64,000 nt of DNA from Burkholderia gladioli (GTDB taxonomy: Bacteria > Pseudomonadota > Gammaproteobacteria > Burkholderiales > Burkholderiaceae), in the NCBI RefSeq assembly GCF_000959725.1, contig NZ_CP009323.1:4216001-4280000 (forward strand), in the 5' to 3' direction. Below the pieces are notes generated by a model. The model made no database searches. It was not told where the DNA came from and was given only the letters and a program-made list of their open reading frames with translations. Of this stretch, positions 44,104-51,932 are shown in pieces (position 1 is the first letter of the stretch; every line of letters begins with the position of its first letter). The translations under genes and the position numbers were made by a program.

Positions 44104-44850
44104 TTAAAGCTGCGAGGCGCCGCCGTCGACCACCAGCTCGGTGCCAACGACGTACGAGGATTCGTCGCTGGCGAGGTAGAGCGCCGCGTGGGCGATGTCC
44201 TCGGCCTGGCCCACATGGCCGACCGGAATGGCTTGGGCGAACTCGGCCTTGCGCTCGCGAACCCACTCGTCCGACATGCCCCACCTGCCGATCAGCGGCG
44301 TGTCGATCACGCCCGGTGCGATCGCGTTGAAGCGGATCCTGCGATCGAGGAATTCGTAGGACCAGCTGCGGGCCAGCGATCGCACGGCAGCCTTCGCCGC
44401 GGCGGTCAGCGAGATGCCGTGCTTGCCCGTCCGGGCAACGAAGGATGTATTGAGGATGACTGACGAGCCTTCGCGCAAGAAAGGCAGCACGGCTTGCAGC
44501 GTGAACACCACGCCCTTGACGTTGATGTCCATGATCTCGTCGTAGAGCCTTTCGTCGATGTCGCCGATCGCGGAGGGAAAGGCCCAGCCCGCGTTGGCGA
44601 ACACGATATCGAGGCCGCCGAACCGCTCCTGCACCTCGGCCGCGATCGCGCGCATGTCCTCGATCGAGCGGACGTCGCCCTTCAGGACCAGTGCATGTTC
44701 GCCGAGCTCGGCCCTCACGCGCTCGAATGCGGCTTCGTCGCGGCCGGTGACCGCCACACGCGCGCCTTGCGCAATGAAGAGCCTGGCCGTCGCAAGGCCA
44801 ATGCCGCTGGTGCCGCCGGTGATCAGCGCCGTCTTGTTGCTGAGTCTCAT
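44104..44850 (-). CDS. SDR-family protein lacking the catalytic tyrosine
   Basis: SDR of 248 residues. Cofactor loop ITGGTSGIGLATARLF, GRDEAAFERV, FANAGWAFPS, VILNTSFVARTGKHGISLTAAAKAAVRS, and FNAIAPGVIDTPL are visible. At the active site the usual Tyr-x-x-x-Lys reads Thr-Ala-Ala-Ala-Lys: the lysine is kept, the tyrosine is replaced by threonine. The rest is normal and ends TELVVDGGASQL, so the gene does not look decayed. It may bind cofactor without catalysis, use another acid, or be impaired. It precedes the DJ-1/PfpI gene on the same strand with about 120 bp between. Confidence 0.87.
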   Translation of the reverse strand: MRLSNKTALITGGTSGIGLATARLFIAQGARVAVTGRDEAAFERVRAELGEHALVLKGDVRSIEDMRAIAAEVQERFGGLDIVFANAGWAFPSAIGDIDERLYDEIMDINVKGVVFTLQAVLPFLREGSSVILNTSFVARTGKHGISLTAAAKAAVRSLARSWSYEFLDRRIRFNAIAPGVIDTPLIGRWGMSDEWVRERKAEFAQAIPVGHVGQAEDIAHAALYLASDESSYVVGTELVVDGGASQL

Positions 44851-45056
44851 CTTCGTGTTCCTCTATCTGCTTCGCCATGGATCGGGCTGAAGTCCGGCGC
44901 ATCGTTGCGCCGGCTCCGGCCTGATTTCGTGAGCAGATTATGGAATCCGAGGAAGATGGCTCAAAGGACTTATAACCCTCAAAAAAAGCCATTCCCGCTT
45001 CGTGGTCGGGATTCGGCGAACCGGGGATGTCGAGGACGGCGCGCCGCCAACGCGCC

Positions 45057-45761
45057 CTACGTGCCCTTCTTGTCCAGCAGCGCCTGGTACTTCTGCAGGC
45101 TCTCGTCGATCTTGTCGAGCGCGATACTGGCGGCCTCCCCTTCGATTGCCTCGGCGGCGCCCGCGACGAGCGCCGCGGTGGCGACGAACAGGTCCGTCAA
45201 CAGCAGGCCCATCGCATCCATCGCCATCCCGGGCACGTTCTCGTCGACGGTCTTCTGCGCCAGATCCTTCATCAGCACGCTCTTGCCCGCGATCGCCAGC
45301 GAGGTCGATGCCTCGAAGTAATTGGCCGCCGCCTGCGCGACCATGCCGCCCGCCTGCGTGATCATCATGTTCGGGCCGACGGCGATCTGCGTGCTCGCGT
45401 AGGAGGCCGCCTCCGCGTTGATCGCCTGCACGGTCTGCAGCGCCGAGCCGCCCGCCCCGGGCGCATCCTCGATCCGGTTCGGTGCCTTCAGCGCATCGGT
45501 GAGCCGGCGCAGCCGGATCGGCATCAGCCCGGACCGCGCAAACAGGCCCCGATCCCGATGCCAACGGTAAGCCAGTGCATCCGGCACGGCCGTCGCGGCC
45601 GATGCCTCGCCGCCACCTGCCAACTGGTTCAAGCTCGCCGTCAAGCGGTCGATCGCCTGCGTCAAGCGGTCGATCGCCTGCGTCAAGCGGGATACATCCT
45701 GATCCGACATCGTCGTCTGCATCGTTCGTGGATCCGTCATTTGCAATTCGTCGCGCGTCAT
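45057..45761 (-). CDS. Unknown protein with tandem heptads and Ala-rich C-terminal region
   Basis: Protein of 234 residues. The start ATG at 45761 overlaps the stop of the EamA gene as ATGA, so translation is coupled. The N-terminal third contains tandem seven-residue units LTQAIDRLTQAIDRLTASLN, encoded by a 21-bp repeat, predicting a short coiled coil. The remainder is helical and Ala-rich: NMMITQAGGMVAQAAANYFE, MAMDAMGLLLTDLFVATAAL. This faintly recalls the RebB/killing-trait type of sequence but I cannot assign it. No signal peptide. Self-assembly into filaments or membrane interaction is possible and untested. Confidence 0.6.
   Translation of the reverse strand: MTRDELQMTDPRTMQTTMSDQDVSRLTQAIDRLTQAIDRLTASLNQLAGGGEASAATAVPDALAYRWHRDRGLFARSGLMPIRLRRLTDALKAPNRIEDAPGAGGSALQTVQAINAEAASYASTQIAVGPNMMITQAGGMVAQAAANYFEASTSLAIAGKSVLMKDLAQKTVDENVPGMAMDAMGLLLTDLFVATAALVAGAAEAIEGEAASIALDKIDESLQKYQALLDKKGT
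45640..45690. repeat. 21-bp tandem repeat (2.4 copies) coding heptads
   Basis: GTCAAGCGGTCGATCGCCTGC at 45640-45660 and, identical, at 45661-45681 (unit stated in two parts only here), then nine bases of a third copy to 45690. It keeps the reading frame and codes the LTQAIDR heptad. Confidence 0.85.
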
Positions 45762-46678
45762 TCGACCATTCCCCGCATGTCGGGGGCCGCGCCTCGCAGC
45801 GGCCGACGAAACCACTCCGCGCATGCCACGCCGATCAGCGCGATGCCACCGCCGATCACGTGGTACGCACGAACCGGCTCGCCGAGCATGCCGATGGCGA
45901 TGACGGCCGTGAGCACCGGCAGCAGGTTCATGAATATCGCGCAGCGGTTGGGGCCGAGCACATGCACGCCGCGAACCCACAAGAACGGCAGCACCACCGA
46001 GGCCAGTCCGCCCGCATAGGCGATCAACGGCAGCGTCGCGGCGTTCAGTTGCCGCGATGCCGGAGGCGTGACGAGGAAGGCCGGCAACATCACGACCAGC
46101 GCGCAGATGGACTGCACGTAGGTCGACTGCCAGCCGGTGACGGGAAGATTCCATCGCTTGAGCAGGACGCCGTACAGTGCATAACCGATCGCTGCCACGA
46201 AGATCAACAGATCGCCGGGATGCGCGCCATTATCGAAGAGCGAAACCGGGTTGCCCTTGCTGACGAGGTAGATCAGGCCGATCAGCGAAAGCACGCCGCC
46301 ACCGACCATGCCGACCGTGGGAGTGTCCTCGAGGAAGAACGCGCTCAGAACCACGGTGAGCAGCGGCGTCAGCGCGGTGAAGACCGCGAGGTTGGTTGCC
46401 GTGGTCGACGAGGCCGCCGTGTACGAGAGCACCTGGAAGAAACACAGCGCCAGGAAACCGAGTATGGCCAGCTTGCCGATGTGCGGCCAGATCTCGTCGC
46501 GATTGCGCCAGGCTGGCCTGGCGACAAACACGCTCATGATGAGAACGGCAAGGAGCAGGCGATAGAACGTGATCGCCCCAGGGCCGATGGTATGGGCCGA
46601 CAGGCGGGACACGATCACGTTTCCCGACCAGATCACGATCGTGAAAAAGGGAAACAGGTAGGCAGCTTTGTGCTTCAT
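45758..46678 (-). CDS. EamA/DMT-superfamily transporter
   Basis: Inner-membrane transporter of 306 residues with ten predicted helices in two EamA repeats (first repeat FTIVIWSGNVIVSRLSAH, second repeat GDLLIFVAAIGYALYGVLL). Family members export amino acids, nucleosides or drugs. Start at ATG 46678 (MKHKAAYLF). It is divergent from an AraC gene with a 97-bp gap holding a perfect AGTCAG-T-CTGACT palindrome, and it ends inside the start codon of the heptad-repeat protein. RhtA-like metabolite export under AraC control is probable. Confidence 0.87.
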   Translation of the reverse strand: MKHKAAYLFPFFTIVIWSGNVIVSRLSAHTIGPGAITFYRLLLAVLIMSVFVARPAWRNRDEIWPHIGKLAILGFLALCFFQVLSYTAASSTTATNLAVFTALTPLLTVVLSAFFLEDTPTVGMVGGGVLSLIGLIYLVSKGNPVSLFDNGAHPGDLLIFVAAIGYALYGVLLKRWNLPVTGWQSTYVQSICALVVMLPAFLVTPPASRQLNAATLPLIAYAGGLASVVLPFLWVRGVHVLGPNRCAIFMNLLPVLTAVIAIGMLGEPVRAYHVIGGGIALIGVACAEWFRRPLRGAAPDMRGMVE

Positions 46679-46731
46679 GGCGACTCGTCGGAGAAAGGCT
46701 TCGAGAACCCCGAGGCTACGCCTTCCCAAGT

Positions 46732-46765
46732 AGTCAGTCTGACTCTATAGTGGCAGCAACTGTAG
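46732..46765. promoter_or_regulatory. Dyads between EamA exporter and araC
   Basis: Perfect odd palindrome AGTCAG-T-CTGACT at 46732-46744, directly followed by CTATAGT (46745-46751) and ACTGTAG (46759-46765), an inverted repeat with one mismatch. Both lie within 11-44 bp before the araC start at 46776 and 54-87 bp before the exporter start. Confidence 0.55.
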
Positions 46766-46775
46766 AGATAGGGAC

Positions 46776-47561
46776 ATGATCGAAAATCTCGCCCTGAAGC
46801 ACCTGGACTTCCACGACACGGACCGCGCGATGTGCGCGATGGACGTGAACTGGCCGAGCGGGACGTCCACCGGCTGGCACGCGCATCCCAAGGCTCAACT
46901 GCTGTATGCGATCGAGGGCGTGATGGTGGTCCGGTCGATGGCCTGTTCGTGGGTGGTGCCGCCGAACAGGGCGCTATGGCTCGCTGCCGGCGTCGAGCAT
47001 GTGGTGAAGATGTCGGGGGATGTCAAGATGCGCACGGTATTCATCGATGCCGCGGCCATCGGTCTGCCTCTGGAGAGCTGCGTGATCAATGTCTCCCCTC
47101 TCCTGCGGGAACTCGTCGTGGCCGCCGTGCGCGTCCCGCGGGATTATTCGGACGACACGCGGGACGGCCGACTCATGCGCCTGCTTGCCGACGAACTGCT
47201 GACAGCGGACGTTCTACCGCTGCATCTCCCGGCGCCTCAGGATGCCCGCATCAAGTCGATTTGCGCGGCCCTCGTCGACGATCCCGCCAATGCCTCGACG
47301 GTCGGCCAATGGGCCGCCACGCTGGGCGTCACCGCCAAGACCGTGCATCGTCTCTTCCAGAAGGAGACGGGTATGACATTCGGGCAATGGCGGGACCAGG
47401 CCAGATTCCTGTTCGCCCTCCGGCAACTGGCTCAGGGCAGGAGAATCATCGATATCGCCCTGGATTGCGGCTACAGCAGCCCCAGCGCGTTTACCGCGAT
47501 GTTCCGGCGATACTTTGGCGTCCCGCCTTCGGTTTTCCATCGCCAACTGGAAAAATCCTAG
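46776..47561 (+). CDS. AraC-family transcriptional regulator
   Basis: AraC regulator of 261 residues with N-terminal cupin (STGWHAHPKAQLLYAIEGVM, VVPPNRALWLAAGVEHVVKM) and C-terminal helix-turn-helices (STVGQWAATLGVTAKTVHRL; RIIDIALDCGYSSPSAFTAM). The HAHPKAQLLYA pattern marks the YdeO/NimR-like branch that controls a divergent exporter. The divergent EamA gene is the natural target. Confidence 0.9.
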   Translation: MIENLALKHLDFHDTDRAMCAMDVNWPSGTSTGWHAHPKAQLLYAIEGVMVVRSMACSWVVPPNRALWLAAGVEHVVKMSGDVKMRTVFIDAAAIGLPLESCVINVSPLLRELVVAAVRVPRDYSDDTRDGRLMRLLADELLTADVLPLHLPAPQDARIKSICAALVDDPANASTVGQWAATLGVTAKTVHRLFQKETGMTFGQWRDQARFLFALRQLAQGRRIIDIALDCGYSSPSAFTAMFRRYFGVPPSVFHRQLEKS

Positions 47562-47684
47562 CTCGCGATACCGTGCATCTCGCGCGTCCAGTGTCGCGCC
47601 CCGCTCGCTTCGCGGCCCGCCCCTTCGATTCCACCCCAAAAACCCTTTCATATTCCGCTTGCGCCCGCCGCCGGCCCACGTAAA

Positions 47685-47706
47685 ATACTGTACGCATATA
47701 CAGTAT
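47685..47706. promoter_or_regulatory. lexA box: LexA-binding SOS box
   Basis: Perfect dyad ATACTGT-N8-ACAGTAT; the core CTGT-N8-ACAG (47688-47703) is the consensus LexA site of beta- and gammaproteobacteria. It ends 10 bp before the ATG of the radical SAM gene, so LexA would block transcription or initiation of this operon and DNA damage would release it. Confidence 0.85.
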
Positions 47707-47716
47707 CGGTGGCGAC

Positions 47717-48928
47717 GTGGAACTGCAAAAGAAGCTCGAGGTGTTGGCCGACGCGGCGAAGTACGATGCATCCTGCGCCAGCAGCGGCGCGCCCAAGCGC
47801 GGCTCGCGCGGTATTTCCGGGCTCGGTGCCAGCACCGGCGCGGGCATCTGCCACAGCTTCACGCCGGACGGGCGCTGTGTGTCGCTCCTCAAGATCCTGC
47901 TCACCAACTTTTGCCTGTACGACTGCCAGTACTGTGTGAACCGCCGCTCCAGCAACGTGCCGCGCGCGCGCTTCACGCCCGAGGAAGTCGTCGATCTCAC
48001 GCTCGATTTTTACCGACGCAACTATATCGACGGCCTGTTCCTGAGTTCGGGCATCATCCGCTCGTCCAACTACACGATGGAACAATTGGTGCGCGTGGCG
48101 CAGTCGCTGCGGGAGGACCACCAGTTCCGCGGTTATCTGCATCTCAAGACCATTCCCGACGCGGACCCGGAGCTCATCGCGAAAGCCGGTCGCTATGCGG
48201 ATCGTCTGAGCGTGAATATCGAATTGCCGACGGACGGCAGTCTCGCGCGCCTCGCGCCGGAAAAGAACGTGCGAACCATCAAGCTGGCGATGGGATCGAT
48301 CCGGCTTGCGCAGGAAGAGGCGCAGGCCGAGACCAAAGCGCCGCCGTTCACGCCGGCCGGGCAAAGCACGCAAATGATCGTCGGGGCCGACCAGACGAAC
48401 GATCGCACCATCCTGCAGACGGCCGAATCGCTCTACGGCTCGTTCAAGCTCAAGCGCGTTTACTACTCGGCCTTCAGTCCCATTCCAGACAGCCCGTCCG
48501 CCTTGCCCGCGCAGGCGCCGCCTCTGCTGCGCGAACATCGGCTTTATCAAGCCGACTTTCTGCTGCGCGGCTACGGCTTCCATGCGGACGAGCTGTTCGG
48601 GAGCAGCGCGGACCTGGCGCTCGACATCGATCCGAAGCTCGCCTGGGCGCTCGCTCATCGCGAACATTTTCCTGTCGACCTCAACCGCGCGCCGCTTCGC
48701 GCGATCGCGCGCGTGCCCGGCATCGGCATGCGTAACGCAAAACGCATCGTGGAGTTGCGGCGCACGCGTCGTGTCCGTTACGAGGATCTGGTGCGGCTGC
48801 GCTGTCCGATGGAGAAGATCCGGCCGTTCGTGGTGACGCAGGATTATCGCGCCGCCCTGCATGATGCGTCGTCCGAGGCGCTGCGCCGCGTACTCGCGCC
48901 GCCGCCGGTGCAACTCGCGCTGTTGTGA
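47717..48928 (+). CDS. Radical SAM protein with C-terminal helix-hairpin-helix, UdgX partner
   Basis: Protein of 403 residues matching the putative DNA modification/repair radical SAM family (rSAM linked to a uracil-DNA-glycosylase-like gene). The cluster ligands are C66, C70 and C73 in NFCLYDCQYC; the barrel continues with LFLSSGIIRSSNYTM and LSVNIELPTDG. The C-terminus has a DNA-binding helix-hairpin-helix: DLNRAPLRAIARVPGIGMRN, then AKRIVELRR. The chemistry is unknown; repair of a base lesion on DNA is inferred. Overlying LexA box and the 9-bp gap to the udgX-type gene indicate an SOS-controlled two-gene operon. Confidence 0.9.
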   Translation: MELQKKLEVLADAAKYDASCASSGAPKRGSRGISGLGASTGAGICHSFTPDGRCVSLLKILLTNFCLYDCQYCVNRRSSNVPRARFTPEEVVDLTLDFYRRNYIDGLFLSSGIIRSSNYTMEQLVRVAQSLREDHQFRGYLHLKTIPDADPELIAKAGRYADRLSVNIELPTDGSLARLAPEKNVRTIKLAMGSIRLAQEEAQAETKAPPFTPAGQSTQMIVGADQTNDRTILQTAESLYGSFKLKRVYYSAFSPIPDSPSALPAQAPPLLREHRLYQADFLLRGYGFHADELFGSSADLALDIDPKLAWALAHREHFPVDLNRAPLRAIARVPGIGMRNAKRIVELRRTRRVRYEDLVRLRCPMEKIRPFVVTQDYRAALHDASSEALRRVLAPPPVQLALL

Positions 48929-48937
48929 GGAAGGCCG

Positions 48938-50419
48938 ATGCGCACCATCGTGATCGAGGATCGCTTTGCCGCGTGGCGCGCGGCCTCGCTCGCGGCGCTC
49001 GCTGAAGACCTTCCGCCGGCGTCGATCCACTGGCGTCTCGCGGAGGCTATCGAGATGCCGCAGCAGCAAGCCTCGATCGACTACGCGCCGGCATCGCCAG
49101 GCACGGCCGCGGCTTCGACTCGCCTGGCCGAGGTTCAGGTGTCGAAGGCGTTCGCGGCGCTGCTGAGAGACGCCGCATCGTTTCGCGATCCCCAGCGCTG
49201 GGCGTTCTTGTACAAGGTGCTGTGGCGCTGGCATCACGGCGACCGCTCGGCGGCATCGCCCGCCGATACCGACGGCGCACGGCTTTACCGCATGGCCAAG
49301 AGCGTGCGCCGCGCGCAGCACGACATGATCGCCTATGTGCGATTTCGCAAGCAGCCGGATGCCCAGGCCGTTCCCGAATACCTCGCATGGTACGAACCCG
49401 AGCACGACGTGCTCGAATGGGCAGCGGAACATTTCGCGCAGCGCATGGGCCGATCCTCGTGGCTCATCACCACACCTCGCGGCGCGGCCTTCTGGGACGG
49501 CAGCCAGTTGCATCTGGACGCGCGTCGCGCGTTGCCGGGCGATCATCGTCATGACACCGAGGATGAGGCCGAGGCATTGTGGATCGCGTATTACCGGAGC
49601 ACGTTCAACCCGGCGCGACTGAACGAAACCGCGCTGGAGCAGCATATGCCGGTACGTTTCTGGAAGGGCTTGCCTGAGGCCCGTTTGATTCCCGGCATGA
49701 TCAGCGAAGCCAGAAGCGGTGCGCGGCGGCTCGCTCAAGCCAGCGGTATCGGCACGCTGAACGGCAAGGCGATTGCTGTCGAAGCCGAGGTGGCGCAACC
49801 GGTTCGAGAGCAAGCCTCTTCGCTGGATGCTTGCCGACGTTGCGACTTGTGGCGTAACGCCACGCAGGCGGTAGGCAGCGCGGGGCCGAGCAGCGCTCGA
49901 ATCATGTTGATCGGCGAGCAACCGGGCGATCAGGAAGACCTGAGCGGACAACCGTTCGTCGGGCCGGCGGGACAACTGCTCGACCTTGCCATCGAGCGCG
50001 CGGGTCTATTGCGCGACCAGGTTTATCTGACCAATGCAGTGAAGCATTTCAAGTGGGAGCCGCGCGGCAAGCGCCGTTTGCACAAAACGCCGATGCAACG
50101 TGAAATCGAAGCCTGCCATCACTGGCTCGAGCATGAACTGGACACGGTTCGACCTGCCGTGATCGTGGCGCTAGGTGCCACGGCGCTCACCGCGCTGTTG
50201 CGCAGGCAAGCCAAGCTTCGCGATTACGTGAATGCGCCTTTCGAGATCGATGGTGGATGGGCCATCGCCACCTATCACCCGTCGTTCGCGTTACGCCAGC
50301 AGGATGACAACTCGCGCGACGAGGTGCTCGACGACATGATCCGGGCACTCGTTCTTGCGCGCGAAATGGCGGATGCCGATGCGCCGCTCCATGGTCGCGC
50401 CCGGAACGATTCCGCTTAA
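48938..50419 (+). CDS. udgX: UdgX-type uracil-DNA binding protein fused to a TIGR03915-like N-terminal domain
   Basis: Protein of 493 residues. The first 270 residues match the SAM-associated DCP-like domain (FRDPQRWAFLYKVLWRWHHG; YRSTFNPARLNETALEQHMP). The C-terminal part is a family-4-like uracil-DNA glycosylase of the UdgX type: CRRCDLW with DACRRC, GEQPGDQEDLSGQPFVGPAG from residue 326, TNAVKHFKWEP, the UdgX-specific loop KRRLHKTP with H382, and ATYHPSFALR. UdgX uses this His to bind covalently to the uracil site, making a suicide-type complex. Iron-sulphur cysteines are expected. It is co-transcribed with the radical SAM gene under a LexA box; its end overlaps the convergent DUF72 gene. 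Confidence 0.92.
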   Translation: MRTIVIEDRFAAWRAASLAALAEDLPPASIHWRLAEAIEMPQQQASIDYAPASPGTAAASTRLAEVQVSKAFAALLRDAASFRDPQRWAFLYKVLWRWHHGDRSAASPADTDGARLYRMAKSVRRAQHDMIAYVRFRKQPDAQAVPEYLAWYEPEHDVLEWAAEHFAQRMGRSSWLITTPRGAAFWDGSQLHLDARRALPGDHRHDTEDEAEALWIAYYRSTFNPARLNETALEQHMPVRFWKGLPEARLIPGMISEARSGARRLAQASGIGTLNGKAIAVEAEVAQPVREQASSLDACRRCDLWRNATQAVGSAGPSSARIMLIGEQPGDQEDLSGQPFVGPAGQLLDLAIERAGLLRDQVYLTNAVKHFKWEPRGKRRLHKTPMQREIEACHHWLEHELDTVRPAVIVALGATALTALLRRQAKLRDYVNAPFEIDGGWAIATYHPSFALRQQDDNSRDEVLDDMIRALVLAREMADADAPLHGRARNDSA

Positions 50420-51186
50420 CGGTTTGCCTTCGCCAATTTCTCCGTCAGCGTCAACGCATTGGGAATGGCCTCGCCGCGCGCGGTATTGTCGAAAATGCAC
50501 CAGACCTCGGAGCCGGAGCGGCTGGCCTCGACCGCCCGAGCCGCCACCGCGTCGAGGAACGGCTCGTCGTATGCCGAATAATAAATTTCCGGCGAACCGT
50601 GCAAACGGACGTACAGGGTGCGTGAATCGCCCCTTGGCTCGATATCGGCGACGGGCGGCGGGTCCGCCCGCACGCAGCCGACCCCGGCACGTTCCATGAT
50701 CGCCGCCCCCGCCTCGGTGAACCAGCTCGCATGGCGCGGTTCGCAAACCACCGGGGTTGCCGTGCCGCTTCGCAGCAACGAGAAAAAGCCGAGGGCCGTG
50801 GCCTCGTCCAAGGCCAGGCTGGGCGGCAATTGAAGCAACAGGCAGCCCAGCTTTTCCTTCAGCGGCTCGACCTGAGCCAGGAATTCGCCGAGGGCGGCGT
50901 CGGTGTCGCGCAACCTCAGTTCATGCGAGATTCGACGTGGCAGCTTGACCGAGAACCGGAATTCGTCGGGTACACTCGCGGCCCATCGCGCATAGGTCTT
51001 CGGCTGATGAGGACGATAGAACGAGGAGTTGATCTCCACCGAGGAGAAGACTCGTGCGTAACGCTCCAGATGGCTGCCTTGCGTGGGAAATCGCTCGGCT
51101 AGCCGCGATGACAGCGCCCATCCGGCACATCCGACATGGATCGGACATGCGTTTGATTGAGTTGCGGAGCGCGTCCTGAAGGTCAT
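50416..51186 (-). CDS. DUF72 family protein (YecE-like)
   Basis: TIM-barrel protein of 256 residues with the YecE pattern: HVGCAGWALSSRLAERFP at the N-terminus, LERYARVFSSVEINSSFYRPH, FRFSVKLPRRISHE, LLQLPPSLAL, YVRLHGSPEIYYSAYD, and VWCIFDNTARGEAIPNAL. DUF72 members are widespread and their reaction is unknown. It runs toward the udgX gene, sharing 4 bp at the 3' ends (50416-50419), and has no co-directional neighbour. Confidence 0.92.
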   Translation of the reverse strand: MTFRTRSATQSNACPIHVGCAGWALSSRLAERFPTQGSHLERYARVFSSVEINSSFYRPHQPKTYARWAASVPDEFRFSVKLPRRISHELRLRDTDAALGEFLAQVEPLKEKLGCLLLQLPPSLALDEATALGFFSLLRSGTATPVVCEPRHASWFTEAGAAIMERAGVGCVRADPPPVADIEPRGDSRTLYVRLHGSPEIYYSAYDEPFLDAVAARAVEASRSGSEVWCIFDNTARGEAIPNALTLTEKLAKANR

Positions 51187-51285
51187 GGGGTTGGGAGCGT
51201 ATCGGCCGGATTGACGCGTGATGCCGCCAGCCTAGCATGCCGGGAGTCGCCCACTCGGATAGAAACCGTGCGCCTCCTGTCGGGA

Positions 51286-51705
51286 CTAGTGCGACCGTGC
51301 ACTCGTTTGCTCGCCCGGCAACAACTTCCACGCCAGGGCCAGTGCCTCGTCTCTCGTCGCAACCGTCAGCATGGGAAAGCCCCAAAATTTCTCATACATC
51401 AGAGCAAATGCCTTGGTCGCCAGCCGCTTGGCGGTATTCGGTTCGATGTAAATCCCTGCCCTGACGAAGGCCCGCAATTCGCTCTTGTGGCGTTTCATCC
51501 ACAGCGAGGTTTGCTTCATTTCTTCCTGCGGATGTTCGTGCTCTCCCTGCTCTCCTTTATCAAGCCCCTCGTCGTTGAGCAAAACAAAAACCTGCTTCCG
51601 CGCGAGCAATCCCTCGAACTCGGCAAAAGGCGAGACTGTGGGGTCGGCGCCCGGCGCGTTCAGTCGCATCCAGACCATGGGGAACTGCGAGGCGTCAATC
51701 AACAT
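51286..51705 (-). CDS. Conserved hypothetical protein, possible STAS-like fold
   Basis: Protein of 139 residues, unknown family. It starts MLIDASQFPMVWMRLN, and contains EFEGLLARKQVFVLLNDEGL, a charged loop EQGEHEHPQEEMKQTSLWMK, and ATKAFALMYEKFWGFPMLTV, ending GEQTSARSH. No signal or TM segments. The alternation of short strands and helices hints at a small alpha/beta fold, perhaps STAS-like, but I do not recognise a named domain. It stands alone between DUF72 and an AraC gene. Confidence 0.6.
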   Translation of the reverse strand: MLIDASQFPMVWMRLNAPGADPTVSPFAEFEGLLARKQVFVLLNDEGLDKGEQGEHEHPQEEMKQTSLWMKRHKSELRAFVRAGIYIEPNTAKRLATKAFALMYEKFWGFPMLTVATRDEALALAWKLLPGEQTSARSH

Positions 51706-51887
51706 GCCGAATACTCCTTCGTAACATAAGGGGAAATAGCTGGCAGCCCCACCTCGTCAAGACAATGGGATACCTCTGCAGGTCGGAAGCGCAATGGCCC
51801 TGATAAGCAGAACGGCCAGCATGGTCAAGCACACGATACCGACGGAATAGCTCGACGTCACTGCACAATTTGGCCATAATATTTTTC

Positions 51888-51907
51888 GATTAGGCCAGCG
51901 CCTAATC
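51888..51907. promoter_or_regulatory. Inverted repeat before araC
   Basis: Perfect 8-bp arms GATTAGGC (51888-51895) and GCCTAATC (51900-51907) around CAGC, ending 25 bp before the araC start. A likely regulator binding site; it could also fold as a leader hairpin. Confidence 0.5.
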
Positions 51908-51932
51908 TTCGACCCGAGGTCTGATACGCACC

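Noticed and set aside
45640..45690. CRISPR-like or non-coding tandem repeat
   Set aside because: Only 2.4 adjoining copies of 21 bp without spacers, in frame inside a coding region, giving heptads of a coiled coil.
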